Below the pieces are notes generated by a model. The model was not told where the DNA came from and did no database searches. It was given only the letters and a program-made list of their open reading frames with translations. From Calamus simplicifolius (Eukaryota; Streptophyta; Magnoliopsida; Arecales; Arecaceae), in the NCBI GenBank assembly GCA_900491605.1, contig UESW01004234.1:1-64000 (forward strand): a DNA stretch of 64,000 nt. Reading direction: 5' to 3'. Position numbers and translations under genes: made by a program. Below are positions 11,407-24,871 of the stretch, piece after piece (the stretch's first letter is position 1; every line of letters starts with the position of its first letter).

Positions 11407-11445
11407 TAACACCTTGTAATTTTTCTGTATATGATAATCAGACCT

Positions 11446-14400
11446 GGGTATTGGATACCGGGAGTCCTTTTAACATTTGCAATTCATTGCAGGGACTACA
11501 GGTCACAGAAGATTTGAGGACAATGAAAGATTCCTTAATGTCGGCGATGGAAGATTAGTTCCAGTTCTGGCATTAGGAGTTCTTGAAATAGTTTTCAATA
11601 GAAATGTCATTATACTAAATGATTGTCATTTTTGCCCAACGTTCTTGTTGAACGTAATTTCTGTAGGCCTTCTGGCCAAAAGTCATTATGAAATTTCAAT
11701 AAAGGATGTTACTTTGAATATCATTATGAATGGAGTCACTGTAATGACTGGGCATTTATCTAATGGCATTTATATATTATCACAGCCTGTGAATGTAGTG
11801 TACAATCAAGTAAGCGCCCTAGAACAACTGATGTCACAGACATTTATCTTTGGCACCATCGGCTGGGTCATATCAATAAGAACAGATTAAACAGGTTAAC
11901 TCAGGAGGGCATCCTTCGAGTTGATGATTGTGAATCATTAACTACCTGTGAATCATGTCTTCTTGGTAAAATGACCAAGTCATCTTTTACTGGAAAAGGT
12001 GAAAGAGCCAAAGAGCTATTGAGTCTAGTACATACTGATGTATGTGGACCAATGAGCACTTGTGCCAAAGGTGGATATTACTACTTCATTACTTTTACAG
12101 ACGACCTTTCTAGGTTCGGTTATGTCTATCTTATGAGACATAAATCTGAATCGTTTGAAATGTTCAAACTATATCATAAAGAAGTAGAAAAACAAACAGG
12201 AAAATGTATTAAGACCCTTCGATCAGATCGAGGAGGCGAATACCTTTCCAATGAATTTGTGACATATTTAAGGAGAATGGATTCTCTCCCAATGGACTCC
12301 TCCTGGAACACCGCACATAACGGTGTGTCGGAAAGAAGGAATCGAACTCTGTTAGACATGGTTCGGTCCATGATGGGTTTTGCAAGCTTGCCAATATCAT
12401 TTTGGGGATACGCATTAGAATCAGCTTGTCATATTCTTAATAAGGTTCCAAGTAAGTCTGTTTCTAAAACTCCACATGAGATGTGGTATGGACATAAACC
12501 GGTTATTACCTATCTGAGAGTCTGGGGGTGTCCGGCTTATGTGAAACGTGCAAAATCAGACAAACTTGAACCCAAATCTGACAAATATTTTTTCATCGGC
12601 TATCCGAAAGAAACCAAAGGATATTACTTCTACAATACTGAAGAACAAAAGTTGTTCATTAGTAATAGAGCAGTTTTTCTTGAAAAGGAGTTCCTTAGTG
12701 AAGGAACAAATAGCTCTAATGTTGAACTTGAGGAAGTTCATCAAGTAGAAGGAACAACACAAACCAGTGAACCCTTAGAATCTGAGTTGATTAGATCAAA
12801 CTCAAAACCCATTTTAGATGCACCATTAAGGCGATCTGGTAGAGTACCACATCAACCGACAGATACTTAGGTTTCTTGGTCCAGAACGATGATCCTGTTG
12901 AACTCGATGAGAACAACGAGGATCCGATCACCTATATGGATGCTATGCAAAGGACTGACTCTAATAAATGGCTTGATGCCATGAAATCCGAACTTGATTC
13001 CATGAAGGACAATAATGTATGGACATTAGTTGACCCACCCGAAGGGATAAAACCCATAGGGTGTAAGTGGGTTTTCAAGAGGAAAAGAGGCGCAGACGGA
13101 AAGGTTGAGACCTATAAAGCACGTCTGGTTGCCAAGGGGTATCGTCAACGTTATGGTATTGACTATGACGAAACGTTTTCTCCTGTGGCAATGCTGAAAT
13201 CCATTCGGATTATGCTAGCTATAGCAGCACACTTCGATTATGAGATTTGGCAGATGGATGTTAAAACCGCTTTTCTAAATGGTGATTTAGAAGAACAGGT
13301 GTATATGATACAGCCTGAAGGTTTTATATCTGAAGACGAGTCTAAAGTGTGCAGGCTACAGAAGTCTATTTATGGACTTAAGCAAGCATCTAGGAGTTGG
13401 AACATACGATTTGATAAAGTGATCAAATCTTATGGCTTTATTAAGAATAAAGAAGAACCTTGCATTTATAAATGGGCTAACGATTCCGTTATTGTATTTC
13501 TTGTATTATATGTGGATGATATTCTCTTAATCGGGAATGATATCCCTGCATTACAAGGAATAAAGACATGGTTATCATCACAATTCTCCATGAAAGATCT
13601 GGGAGAAGCATCATACATCCTAGGGATGAAGATCTATAGAGATAGATCTAAGAGGATGCTTGGTTTATCCCAATCTACGTACATTGACACAGTGCTAAAG
13701 AGGTTTAGCATGGAGAATTCCAAGAAAGGCTATCTTCCGATAGGCCATGGAATTCATCTTTCTAAGAAGGATTGTCCGACAACTCCTAATGAAAGAGAAC
13801 GTATGAGTCGAATTCCATATGCTTCGGCAGTAGGATCGATTATGTACACCATGACATGTACAAGACCAGATGTGGCATACTCACTAGGAGTAGTGAGTAG
13901 ATACCAATCTGATCCAGGAGAAAAACACTGGCAAGTTGTTAAGACAATCCTTAAGTATTTGAGAAATACTAAGGACCAGTGGTTAGTCTATGGAGAGTCT
14001 GATTTGAAACTTGTTGGATATACTGATTCCAGTTTCCAATCAGATCATGATGATAGCAAAAGTGTATCGGGTTTCGTTTATCCTAAATGGTGGAGCTGTT
14101 TGCTGGAAAAGTTCCAAGCAACATACAGTGGCAGATTCGGTGTGCGAGGCAGAGTACATCGCTGCATCAGATGCTGCGAAAGAAGCTGTGTGGCTGCGAA
14201 AGTTCATCTCCGAGCTTGGAGTGACACCTTCCATAGATGGACCAGTCCTGTTGTACAGTGACAGCACTGGTGCCATAGCTCAAGCAAAGGAACCACGAGC
14301 ACATCAGCGCACCAAGCACATACTGCGCCGGTTTCATCTTATTCGAGAGATTGTAGACCGAGGTGACATAAATCTTCAGAAGATTGATGGAAAGGAAAAC

Positions 14401-14493
14401 CTAGGTGACCCATTTACTAAAGCACTCAGCATCAAGGAGTTTGACAACTATAAGTTGAAGATGGGTATTAGATACTGTAATGAGTGGCTTTAG
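11446..14493 (+). pseudogene. pol: Copia pol (PR-INT-RT-RNaseH), copy 1
   Basis: Domains in order: aspartic protease with DTGS (11454); GAG-pre-integrase with HHRLGH (about 11866) and a CESCLLGK zinc finger; integrase core with TDVCGPMS and SDRGGEY (about 12225), then GVSERRNRTLLD; reverse transcriptase with the YVDD active site at 13509-13520; RNase H with YTDSSFQSD, CEAEYIA and LYSDSTGAI; stop TAG 14491-14493. Integrase before RT is diagnostic of copia. Breaks shared with copy 2 occur near 11853 (before LWHHRLGH) and 12310 (in TPHHNGV). Private breaks occur near 11505, 12275, 12858 and 14078. The shared breaks imply a common defective ancestor or one duplicated copy. Confidence 0.88.
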
Positions 14494-14507
14494 GCTAAGT
14501 GGGAGTT
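14494..14507 (+). other. Polypurine tract of copia copy 1
   Basis: GGCTAAGTGGGAGTT directly precedes the TGTTGGG start of LTR 2, with AAGTGGGAG the purine core used to prime plus-strand synthesis in copia elements. The same sequence precedes LTR 3 at about 22185-22199. Confidence 0.75.
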
Positions 14508-16625
14508 TGTTGGGAATTGTATCCTAAAGCCAATCATTTGATGATTGTGCTAATGTAAATTGTATATAAATTGATATATTAATAAAAGTTATTTGGCAGT
14601 TTATTCATTACAAGAACATCTTCTTAATACTCCTAATAGTAATGAAGCCCTCAGGATCTTCCTTCACGATAAAGGAGGATTTATCTTTGAAGGTCCTTAA
14701 AAGAGTTCGCGACCAAATGATATACTATGACAGGGCCATAGTACTATCAATTATAGGACGTTGTATATCATATTTGTTGGTTGTCCTCTTAACCAAGGAG
14801 TGTAGAGACACTGGTATGACATACAGGTGAAAGTGTAGGAGTACATTTCACCGAACGTGACTCATTTCGGATACTCTACTGTCAAGAGTTAATCCGAGAA
14901 GATATAGGTATAAGTATCCTTCAGACCTGAAGATCACAACCAGTGGCTTACAAGCAACTCATTGTACTTAGGTGCCGGACCACCTGGATTTCTAATCCAG
15001 CTACGAAAGGTTACTGGGTGCAGTCAAGTACTTGTGGTAGTCAGTTGTGGATCAAGATGGAATTTGACCTATCCCGTTAAAAGGAGAAATGCTTGTGTTT
15101 CAATTTAGCAAGACCTTGGCCAAGGCACTTCATGTGAAAGTCACATGATCACTAAAGTTGAAATCACTTTATGGATTTGCTATTTAGAGTTGACAGGCTC
15201 TTAAGCCATCCTTAGCATTTGTGGTCAAGAGGATGAATTATACGGTAACTGTTTCTTAGGGTTCTTGGAGTTTGCTCGGCAACTCTTCGACCTATCCGGA
15301 CGTCGGGTTCCATTGCTAGATGGGCACATCGATTAGTATAGAAAGTTGTTTCTATGCTACCGGCTTAGGTTCGAACCTAGAGAGTCACACGCATAGAAGT
15401 TTCCTAGGATGATCTATTTGCTGATCAACGATTGAGAATCGTATATGATTTAATTAATCAATTTGATTGATTGAATTATCTCAATTGGGTTAAGTACAAG
15501 TGAATAAGATTCAATTTGGTTTAAGTCTATTAGAAGGACTAGTCAATTTCAAATATTGATTTGAAATTAGACTTGATTTGGATTTAAATAGATTCAGGAC
15601 TAGCCAAATTTGATTTGGGCTTGGACCATGATCTATGTGGGTTAAGTCAATAAATTCAGATCAGCTTAAACCAAACCTGAACCCAAACCTCTCGCATAAG
15701 GATCTCATATGATGAGATGGCTAAAATCTCATCTCATGAGAGATTAAATTCTCATGTAGAATTTAATGCGGATTTACTCTTTGGTTTTCACCGAACGTCG
15801 GATTTCGTCTCTTTGGTTTTCACCGAACGTCGGAATTAAACCAAAACTCCTTGGTTTTTCGGAATTAACCAAGCGCCGCGCCTTCGGCGTCTCTTCGCTT
15901 TTACCAAACGACGGAATTCTTAATGTCAGAATTCAATGTTAAGGCTAAATTGAGACTATAAATAGAGGGCATTCCCTCACCAGAAAACACAGAACAACAA
16001 TACACGATATGTCGTGGATTGTAATTCTAAAAAGTTAGAATAGAAAATCCTGGTGATTCTGGTGTTAGCGGAAGCTGGTGGATCTTGGAGGAAGATTCAA
16101 GTGGAGGATTCAAGATCAGCAAAGTTTTTTCGCGAGCTAGCACTCCCGGAAATCCGATCATTCGGGGCTTCGCGTGGACGATACTAGAGGCCGGACGATT
16201 GAACGGCTGCAGAGCAATAAGGATTTACCTACTGTTCTTAAGGTAAGTGATTTGATCCCTAGATCTTAAGGCAGGCTTCAAGATAAGTAGTATGACTAGT
16301 CATCTTGAAGATCAAGATATGATCTTGATATTTTATTTATATGCATATTTTAGATCAAACGATCCTATATATAAGGCAAAGATATGATCTTGATGCATGT
16401 TAGATAGATTNAGATAAGTAGTATGACTAGTCATCTTGAAGATCAAGATATGATCTTGATATTTTTATTTATATGCATATTTTGGATCAATCGATCCTAT
16501 ATACAAGGCAAAGATATGATCTTGATGCATGTTAGATAGATTAGTATGTAATCTTTAAATTTCCGCATTGATAATTGTTATCAATTTTTAAAATATGCAT
16601 GCCTCGGAGATTGTTTCTCCCTACA
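14508..16625 (+). repeat. Family A LTR 2 (contains the N join)
   Basis: Same TGTTGG...CTACA limits as LTR 1. It has only two clear copies of the TTTTCACCGAACGTCG module (15785, 15817). An internal duplication of about 130 bases (16281-16410 and 16412-16541) is separated by the single N at 16411. The two halves differ by a few substitutions (for example TTAGATCAAACG against TTGGATCAATCG). TATA box at 15957-15964. Confidence 0.88.
16411..16411. other. Single N: unmerged contig overlap
   Basis: The only ambiguous base I noticed in the window. About 130 bases to its left recur immediately to its right with a few mismatches, as expected when two contig ends sharing a repeat are abutted and not merged. 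Linkage between the DNA left of this base and the DNA right of it is therefore not established by the sequence. Confidence 0.8.
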
Positions 16626-18225
16626 AATGGTATCAGCGATGGTTTCGTATTGATCTAATTTATTGCATGTAAATTAATGCTCCTATTAATTGTGTAATCA
16701 AGGCTAAAACAATCACAGGTCTATTCGGTCACAGATGGATTGAAAATCCAAATTACCCATTCAACGAGGTATTCTGTGACATATTGCCGTGATAATTTAA
16801 ATTGATCTTTGGCTTCAAAACACTGATTACACACACTCTCAAAATGTTTTATATTTGATACATATTGATGTTGTATAAAACATGATATTTGCATGTTTAG
16901 TATAAAACATAGATATGATATATGATGGCATGATGTCTATGTTATGAAACATACAAATATTTATGAGAGTCTAATTTGAATGTCAAATGTTAATTCATAA
17001 TCTTTTAGATATGATCTAAATATAGGAATTATGAGTAGTAACATAATACATATGATGCTTGATTGAAATATATGACATGTAAACATGAAATATATTTAAT
17101 CCTTTGGGTTAGCTAAATCGGGTCCATAAAGGGTTAGACCCTAAGGTTTAAATCAACTGGACTATAAGAGTATTTGATCAAATCTAATTAGATTAGGTTA
17201 AGAATGCTCTAAATCAAAATAGTTGTAGTTGATCATGTCCTTCTCTTTGATTAAACCAAATGGAAGTAGATTAGGCTCCGTGGTTGAGCATGAATCTCTT
17301 AGATGGTCAAATCAGAATTGGTTAACCATATGATGTCAAGGTGGGTTGGCAAGTTGCTCTAGGATCAACGATCGAATGGTTTTTAATTGGGAGCTACTCG
17401 TATTGATGCGTCTTTAACGAGTTAATGGCATATCCCTCCCATCGATCTCACTCACCTGGTCAATGTGGTGAACCATTTATGATTCAGATCATTTACCTGA
17501 TTCGGGTTGACCCATGCCTGTAAGGAAATCAGTCTGACTGATTTAGGTGCCACTTAACCTGACTTAATCTTGTTTCATTCTACCGATTTCATAGATTCAG
17601 TGGGAGAACTTGATTAGTCAATTTATCTTCATATTATTAAAATCCTCTAAAATTATTAGGTCCTTAAAATGAAATAGTTATATGATAACTAGATCATAGC
17701 CTCCCATTAAGGTGGGTGATAATGAGTCCGATGTCTTGATAATCATTGGAGGCACTCCATGCCTGGTGCTTGTCAACCATCGAAATTCATTCATTATATG
17801 ATAAGTCAGCGTAACTATTAAATAAACAGTCAGGTGAGCCGAGCTTCACTGGGCTTGGTTGTCTATTGATAGGTTACACTGATTATATCATTTAATGGTT
17901 GGACCTAACCAGAACTTTCAGTGGAGGCACTTCATGCCTGCTGAAGAGGTATATGGGGCAAAACTGAACACTAAGAATTGTTTGGGGAAACAATTGGTTT
18001 TGAACCTACTCTTAGATGCATATGGGTTAGCCAAGCTTCACTTGGGCCTGTATGTAGTTTATGTAGATCTTAGTGCCCGCTAAAGAATTAAGAATAATTC
18101 TTCGAATTGGGGTGTAGAGGCTGCCAATTTGAACAAAATAGTGGAGAATCTTTAGACTAAAGTCCAAGTCTTTAGACTGAATCAATTTATATACTAATAA
18201 ACTTTAGTTTTTCCTTATGCAGAAC

Positions 18226-19110
18226 ATGGCCACTAATTTATCATTAAGGTCCCTATTGGATAGTGACAAGTTGAATGGTTCCAATTTCAATAGCTGGTTC
18301 AGAAAACTTAAGATCGTCCTTGAGCATGAGAGGATTCTATATATTCTGAATAATCCTGCACCAAAGATACCTGATGCAAACACCCAAAGTTCTGAGAGAG
18401 ACACTTATCAGAAGTGGCTCAATGATAGAACTAGCGTGCGTTGTATCATGCTAGCAGCAATGAACGATGAATTCGGTCGCCGGTTCGAGAATGCTCAGCC
18501 AGAAGAAATCATTCAAGCGTTGAATGAATCTTTCGGCACACCCGACGATGTTGAAAGGCACAAGACTAGTTGTGCTATTTTTAATGCTCGAATGAGGGAT
18601 GGATCTCCTGTCACTGATCATGTATTGTACATGATCGAGAAGATAGAACTCCTAAGCAAGCTCGGCTTTCCCTACATGAGCAGTTGGGAAAAGATGCGAT
18701 CCTGAATTCCTTGCCTCCATCCTTCCGACCTTTCCTTACTCATTTTCGAATGACAAAGCCTGCAGTCAACTACCACGGTTTGTTGGGGTTGTTACAGAAC
18801 TTTGAGAAGGATAACCAGCTCTCTAAGGGTTTGGTTAATGTGGTTGAAGGATCTAAGGTAGGGCGTAAACCCTTTGGGAAAGGAAAGAAGAAAAAGAATA
18901 ATAAAAAGGTGCAACATGCTAGGACATCTATAAGGGGTCAGATGCAGAAGAAGAAAGTTGATAAAAGTCAAGCTGAATGCTTTCACTGCAAGATGCAAGG
19001 GCACTGGAAGAGGAACTGTCCTCTTTACATTGCCACACTTGATCAAAACAGGCCAAAGAAGAAAAAGGAGCAAGATGTTGCTCAACAAGGTATTTATATG
19101 ATAACACCTT
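18226..19110 (+). pseudogene. gag: Copia gag, copy 2
   Basis: Begins AACATGGCC, with ATG at 18226 giving the same MATNLSLRSL start as copy 1 (an in-frame ATG three codons upstream also exists). It is open through the zinc knuckle CFHCKMQGHWKRNC (about 18977) and into protease, except for one missing T near 18672 (CCCTACATG against CCCTTACATG in copy 1). Where copy 1 breaks in A runs, this copy is open. Confidence 0.85.
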
Positions 19111-22100
19111 GTAATTTTTCTGTATATGATAATCAGACCTGGGTATTGGATACCGGGAGTCCTTTTAACATTTGCAATTCATTGCAGGGACTACAGGTCA
19201 CCAGAAGATTTGAGGACAATGAAAGATTCCTTAATGTCGGCGATGGAAGATTAGTTCCAGTTCTGGCATTAGGAGTTCTTGAAATAGTTTTCAATAGAAA
19301 TGTCATTATACTAAATGATTATCATTTTTGCCCAACGTTCTTGTTGAACGTAATTTCTGTAGGCCTTCTGGCCAAAAGTCATTATGAAATTTCAATAAAG
19401 GATGTTACTTTGAATATCATTATGAATGGAGTCACTGTAATGACTGGGCATTTATCTAATGGCATTTATATATTATCACAGCCTGTGAATGTAGTGTACA
19501 ATCAAGTAAGCGCCCTAGAACAACTGATGTCACAGATATTTATCTTTGGCACCATCGGCTGGGTCATATCAATAAGAACAGATTAAACAGGTTAACTCAG
19601 GAGGGCATCCTTCGAGTTGATGATTGTGAATCATTAACTACCTGTGAATCCTGTCTTCTTGGTAAAATGACCAAGTCATCTTTTACTGAAAAGGTGAAAG
19701 AGCCAAAGAGCTATTGAGTCTAGTACATACTGATGTATGTGGACCAATGAGCACTTGTGCCAAAGGTGGATATTACTACTTCATTACTTTTACAGACGAC
19801 CTTTCTAGGTTCGGTTATGTCTATCTTATGAGACATAAATCTGAGTCGTTTGAAATGTTCAAACTATATCATAAAGAAGTAGAAAAACAAACAGGAAAAT
19901 GTATTAAGACCCTTCGATCAGATCGAGGAGGCGAATACCTTTCCAATGAATTTGTGACATATTTAAGAGAGAATGAGATTCTCTCCCAATGGACTCCTCC
20001 TGGAACACCGCACATAACGGTGTGTCGGAAAGAAGGAATCGAACTCTGTTAGACATGGTTCGGTCCATGATGGGTTTTGCAAGCTTGCCAATATCATTTT
20101 GGGGATACGCATTAGAATCAGCTTGTCATATTCTTAATAAGGTTCCAAGTAAGTCTGTTTCTAAAACTCCACATGAGATGTGGTATGGACATAAACCGGT
20201 TATTACCTATCTGAGAGTCTGGGGGTGTCCGGCTTATGTGAAACGTGCAAAATCAGACAAACTTGAACCCAAATCTGACAAATATTTTTTCATCGGCTAT
20301 CCGAAAGAAACCAAAGGATATTACTTCTACAATACTGAAGAACAAAAGTTGTTCATTAGTAATAGAGCAGTTTTTCTTGAAAAGGAGTTCCTTAGTGAAG
20401 GAACAAATAGCTCTAATGTTGAACTTGAGGAAGTTCATCAAGTAGAAGGAACAACACAAACCAGTGAACCCTTAGAATCTGAGTTGATTAGATCAAACTC
20501 AAAACCCATTTTAGATGCACCATTAAGGCGATCTGGTAGAGTACCACATCAACCGGACAGATACTTAGGTTTCTTGGTCCAGAACGATGATCCTGTTGAA
20601 CTCGATGAGAACAACGAGGATCCGATCACCTATATGGATGCTATGCAAAGGACTGACTCTAATAAATGGCTTGATGCCATGAAATCCGAACTTGATTCCA
20701 TGAAGGACAATAATGTATGGACATTAGTTGACCCACCCGAAGGGATAAAACCCATAGGGTGTAAGTGGGTTTTCAAGAGAAAAAGAGGCGCAGACGGAAA
20801 GGTTGAGACCTATAAAGCACGTCTGGTTGCTAAGGGGTATCGTCAACGTTATGGTATTGACTATGACAAACGTTTTCTCCTGTGGCAATGCTGAAATCCA
20901 TTCGGATTATGCTAGCTATAGCAGCACACTTCGATTATGAGATTTGGCAGATGGATGTTAAAACCGCTTTTCTAAATGGTGATTTAGAAGAACAGGTGTA
21001 TATGATACAGCCTGAAGGTTTTATATCTGAAGACGAGTCTAAAGTGTGCAGGCTACAGAAGTCTATTTATGGACTTAAGCAAGCATTTAGGAGTTGGAAC
21101 ATACGATTTGATAAAGTGATCAAATCTTATGGCTTTATTAAAATAAAGAAGAACCTTGCATTTATAAATGGGCTAACGATTCCGTTATTATTTCTTGTAT
21201 TATATGTGGATGATATTCTCTTAATCGGGAATGATATCCCTGCATTACAAGGAATAAAGACATGGTTATCATCACAATTCTCCATGAAAGATCTGGAGAA
21301 GCATCATACATCCTAGGGATGAAGATCTATAGAGATAGATCTAAGAGGATGCTTGGTTTATCCCAATCTACGTACATTGACACAGTGCTAAAGAGGTTTA
21401 GCATGGAGAATTCCAAGAAAGGCTATCTTCCGATAGGCCATGGAATTCATCTTTCTAAGAAGGATTGTCCGACAACTCCTAATGAAAGAGAACGTATGAG
21501 TCGAATTCCATATGCTTCGGCAGTGGGATCGATTATGTACACCATGACATGTACAAGACCAGATGTGGCATACTCACTAGGAGTAGTGAGTAGATACCAA
21601 TCTGATCCAGGAGAAAAACTGGCAAGTTGTTAAGACAATCCTTAAGTATTTGAGAAATACTAAGGACCAGTGGTTAGTCTATGGAGAGTCCGATTTGAAA
21701 CTTGTTGGATATACTGATTCCAGTTTCCAATCAGATCATGATGATAGCAAAAGTGTATCGGGTTTCGTGTTTATCCTGAATGGTGGAGCTGTTTGCTGGA
21801 AAAGTTCCAAGCAACATACAGTGGCAGATTCGGTGTGCGAGGCAGAGTACATCGCTGCATCAGATGCTGCGAAAGAAGCTGTGTGGCTGCGAAAGTTTAT
21901 CTCCGAGCTTGGAGTGACACCTTCCATAGATGGACCAGTCCTGTTGTACAGTGACAGCACTGGTGCCATAGCTCAAGCAAAGGAACCACGAGCACATCAG
22001 CGCACCAAGCACATACTGCGCGGTTTCATCTTATTCGAGAGATTGTAGACCGAGGTGACATAAATCTTCAGAAGATTGATGGAAAGGAAAACCTAGGTGA

Positions 22101-22185
22101 CCCATTTACTAAAGCACTCAGCATCAAGGAGTTTGACAACTATAAGTTGAAGATGGGTATTAGATACTGTAATGAGTGGCTTTAG
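19111..22185 (+). pseudogene. pol: Copia pol (PR-INT-RT-RNaseH), copy 2
   Basis: Same domain series as copy 1: protease DTGS (about 19151), HHRLGH, integrase core with SDRGGEY (about 19919), RT with YVDD (about 21206), RNase H ending in TAG at 22183-22185. It carries the same two frame breaks as copy 1, before LWHHRLGH (about 19547) and in TPHHNGV (about 20012). Private breaks lie near 19688, 20867, 21141, 21296, 21618 and 22020. The RNase H stretch FILNGGAVCWKSSKQHT is open here but broken in copy 1. Confidence 0.87.
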
Positions 22186-22199
22186 GCTAAGTGGGAGTT

Positions 22200-24202
22200 T
22201 GTTGGGAATTGTATCCTAAAGCCAATCATTTGATGATTGTGCTAATAAATTGTATATAAATTGATATATTAATAAAAGTTATTTGGCAGTTTATTCATTA
22301 CAAGAACATCTTCTTAATACTCCTGATTGTAATGAAGCCCTCAGGATCTTCCTTCACGATAAAGGAGGATTTATCTTTGAAGGTCCTTAAAAGAGTTCGC
22401 GACCAAATGATATACTATGACAGGGCCATAGTACTATCAATTATAGGACGTTGTATATCATATTTGTTGGTTGTCCTCTTAACCAAGGAGTGTAGAGACA
22501 CTAGTATGACATACAGGTGAAAGTGTAGGAGTACATTTCACCGAACGTGACTCATTTCTGGATACTCTACTGTCAAGAGTTAATCCGAGAAGATATAGGT
22601 ATAAGTATCCTTCAGACCTGAAGATCACAACCAGTGGCTTACAAGCAACTCATTGTACTTAGGTGCCGGACCACCTGGATTTCTAATCCAGCTACGAAAG
22701 GTTACTGGGTGCAGTCAAGTACTTGTGGTAGTCAGTTGTGGATCAAGATGGAATTTGACCTATCCCGTTAAAAGGAGAAATGCTTGTGTTTCAATTTAGC
22801 AAGACCTTGGCCAAGGCACTTCATGTGAAAGTCACATGATCACTAAAGTTGAAATCACTTTATGGATTTGCTATTTAGAGTTGACAGGCTCTTAAGCCAT
22901 CCTTAGCATTTGTGGTCAAGAGGATGAATTATACGGTAACTGTTTCTTAGGGTTCTTGGAGTTTGCTCGGCAACTCTTCGACCTATCCGGACGTCGGGTT
23001 CCATTGCTAGATGGGCACATCGATTAGTATAGAAAGTTGTTTCTATGCTACCGGCTTAGGTTCGAACCTAGAGAGTCACACGCATAGAAGTTTCCTAGGA
23101 TGATCTGTTTGCTGATCAACGATTGAGAATCGTATATGATTTAATTAATCAATTTGATTGATTGAATTATCTCAATTGGGTTAAGTACAAGTGAATAAGA
23201 TTCAATTTGGTTTAAGTCTATTAGAAGGACTAGTCAATTTCAAATATTGATTTGAAATTAGACTTGATTTGGATTTAAATAGATTCAGGACTAGCCAAAT
23301 TTGATTTGGGCTTGGACCATGATCTATGTGGGTTCAGTCAAATAAATTCAGATCAGATTAAACCATCACCTGAACCCAAACCTCTCGCATAAGGATCTCA
23401 TATGATGAGATGGCTAAAATCTCATCTCATGAGAGATTAAATTCTCATGTAGAATTTAATGCATAACATTAATTTTCACGAATGTCGGATTTAACCACGA
23501 CTCTTTGGTTTTCACCGAACGTTGGATTTAGCCACGTCTCTTTGGTTTTCACCGAACGTCGGAATTAAACCAAGCGCCGCGCCTTCGGCGTCTCTTCGCT
23601 TTTACCAAACGATGGAATTCTTAATGTTAGAATTCAATGTTAAGGCTAAATTGAGACTATAAATAGAGGGCATTCCCTCACCAGAATACACAAAACAACA
23701 ATACACGATATGTCATGGATTGTAATTCTAAAAAGGTTAGAATAAAAAATCCTGGTGATTCTGGTGTTAGCGGAAGCATGGTGGATCTTAGAGGAAGATT
23801 CAAGTGGGAGGATTCAAGATCAGCAAAGCTATTTTTCCACGAGCTAGCACTCCCAGAAATCCGATCATTCGGGGCTTCGCGTGGACGATACTAGAGGCCG
23901 GACGATTGAACGGCTGCAGAGCAATAAGGATTTACCTACTGTTCTTAAGGTAAGCGATTTGATCCCTAGATCTTAAGGCAGGCTTCAAGATAAGTAGTAT
24001 GACTAGTCATCTTGAAGATCAAGATATGATCTTGATATTTTTATTTATATGCATATTTTGGATCAATCGATCCTATATACAAGGCAAAGATATGATCTTG
24101 ATGCATGTTAGATAGATTAGTATGTAATCTTTAAAATTCCGCAATGATAATTGTTATCAAATTTTTTAAAATATGCATGCCTCGGGGATTTTTCTCCCTA
24201 CA
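22200..24202 (+). repeat. Family A LTR 3
   Basis: Starts TGTTGGG after a polypurine tract and ends CTCCCTACA. Three U3 modules (about 23473, 23510, 23546) and a TATA box (23658-23665). Directly after its last base the sequence is the minus-strand integrase of a Ty3-gypsy element, so this LTR sits inside that element. Confidence 0.9.
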
Positions 24203-24871
24203 CTAAGCCCCCAGAGGATGGTCCGGTTCATGACCTCGGCTTCCCTTTGGTCTGTGGATGGCCGACAGAGGTAAAACCGATGGCAGATGTTTAGCTCGGT
24301 GTAGAATGTCTTGAACGTGGCATTGTTGAACTGTTGGCCATTGTTGGTGATGATGGTATGAGGCAGTCCGAACCGGCATATATGAACTTCCAGAAGAAAG
24401 ACTTGATTTTGCTCTTGGTGATCTTGGCTAGTGCCTCGACTTCGATCCATTGGGTGAAGTAGTCGATAACAACGAGTAGAAATTTTTGCTAATCCAAGCC
24501 GGGGGGAATAGCCCAAGGATGTCTATTCCCCACTGGGCGAAGGGTCATGAGGCCGAGAGCGGACTTAGTGGAGAGGTTGGCTGTTGTTGGATGTGTTCAT
24601 GTCATTGGCAGCCATCGCACTTTTGGACTAGCTCAGTGACGTCCTCCCTTATGGTGAGCCAGTAATATCCTTGGCGGAGAGCTTTCTGCGCTTGCAATCT
24701 GCCCCCAAGGTGGTCTCCGCAGATGCCTCCATATATCTCTTTGAGGATGTAATCGATATTTGCAGGACCGACACATTTAAGAAGGGGGTAGGAGAAAGAC
24801 CTTTTATATAGTTGTCTGTCCAGTAAGGTGAACTTGGAGGCTCTCATTTGAGTAGTCGGGCCTCCTCGCAA
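24203..24871 (-). pseudogene. pol: Gypsy integrase remnant
   Basis: 24602-24871 carries an HHCC-type zinc-binding domain (HLGGRLQAQKALRQGYYW ... CDGCQ). 24203-24516 carries part of the catalytic core, with FGLPHTIITNNGQQF and EVMNRTILWGLS, related to the gypsy IITDNGxQF and NRTILxGLK motifs. The catalytic Asp position in IITNNG is Asn. The core ends abruptly at the copia LTR, and frame changes separate the two parts. Confidence 0.82.

Larger units (their letters stand above)
6926..24202 (+). mobile_element. Ty1-copia family A, LTR-internal-LTR-internal-LTR composite
   Basis: Three LTRs of about 2 kb (6926-8925, 14508-16625, 22200-24202) flank two internal regions. Each internal region has a Met-tRNA primer site, gag, protease, integrase, reverse transcriptase and RNase H, in the copia order. 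The LTRs start TGTTGG and end CTACA. Bases flanking the outer LTRs (CATGT on the left, CTAAG on the right) do not match, so this is not one simple insertion. An N at 16411 in the middle LTR sits between two overlapping but non-identical copies of about 130 bases. Either unequal recombination or, more likely, an assembly join of two separate insertions made this array. The long LTRs and gag sequence suggest the Tork/Angela side of copia, tentatively. Confidence 0.9.
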
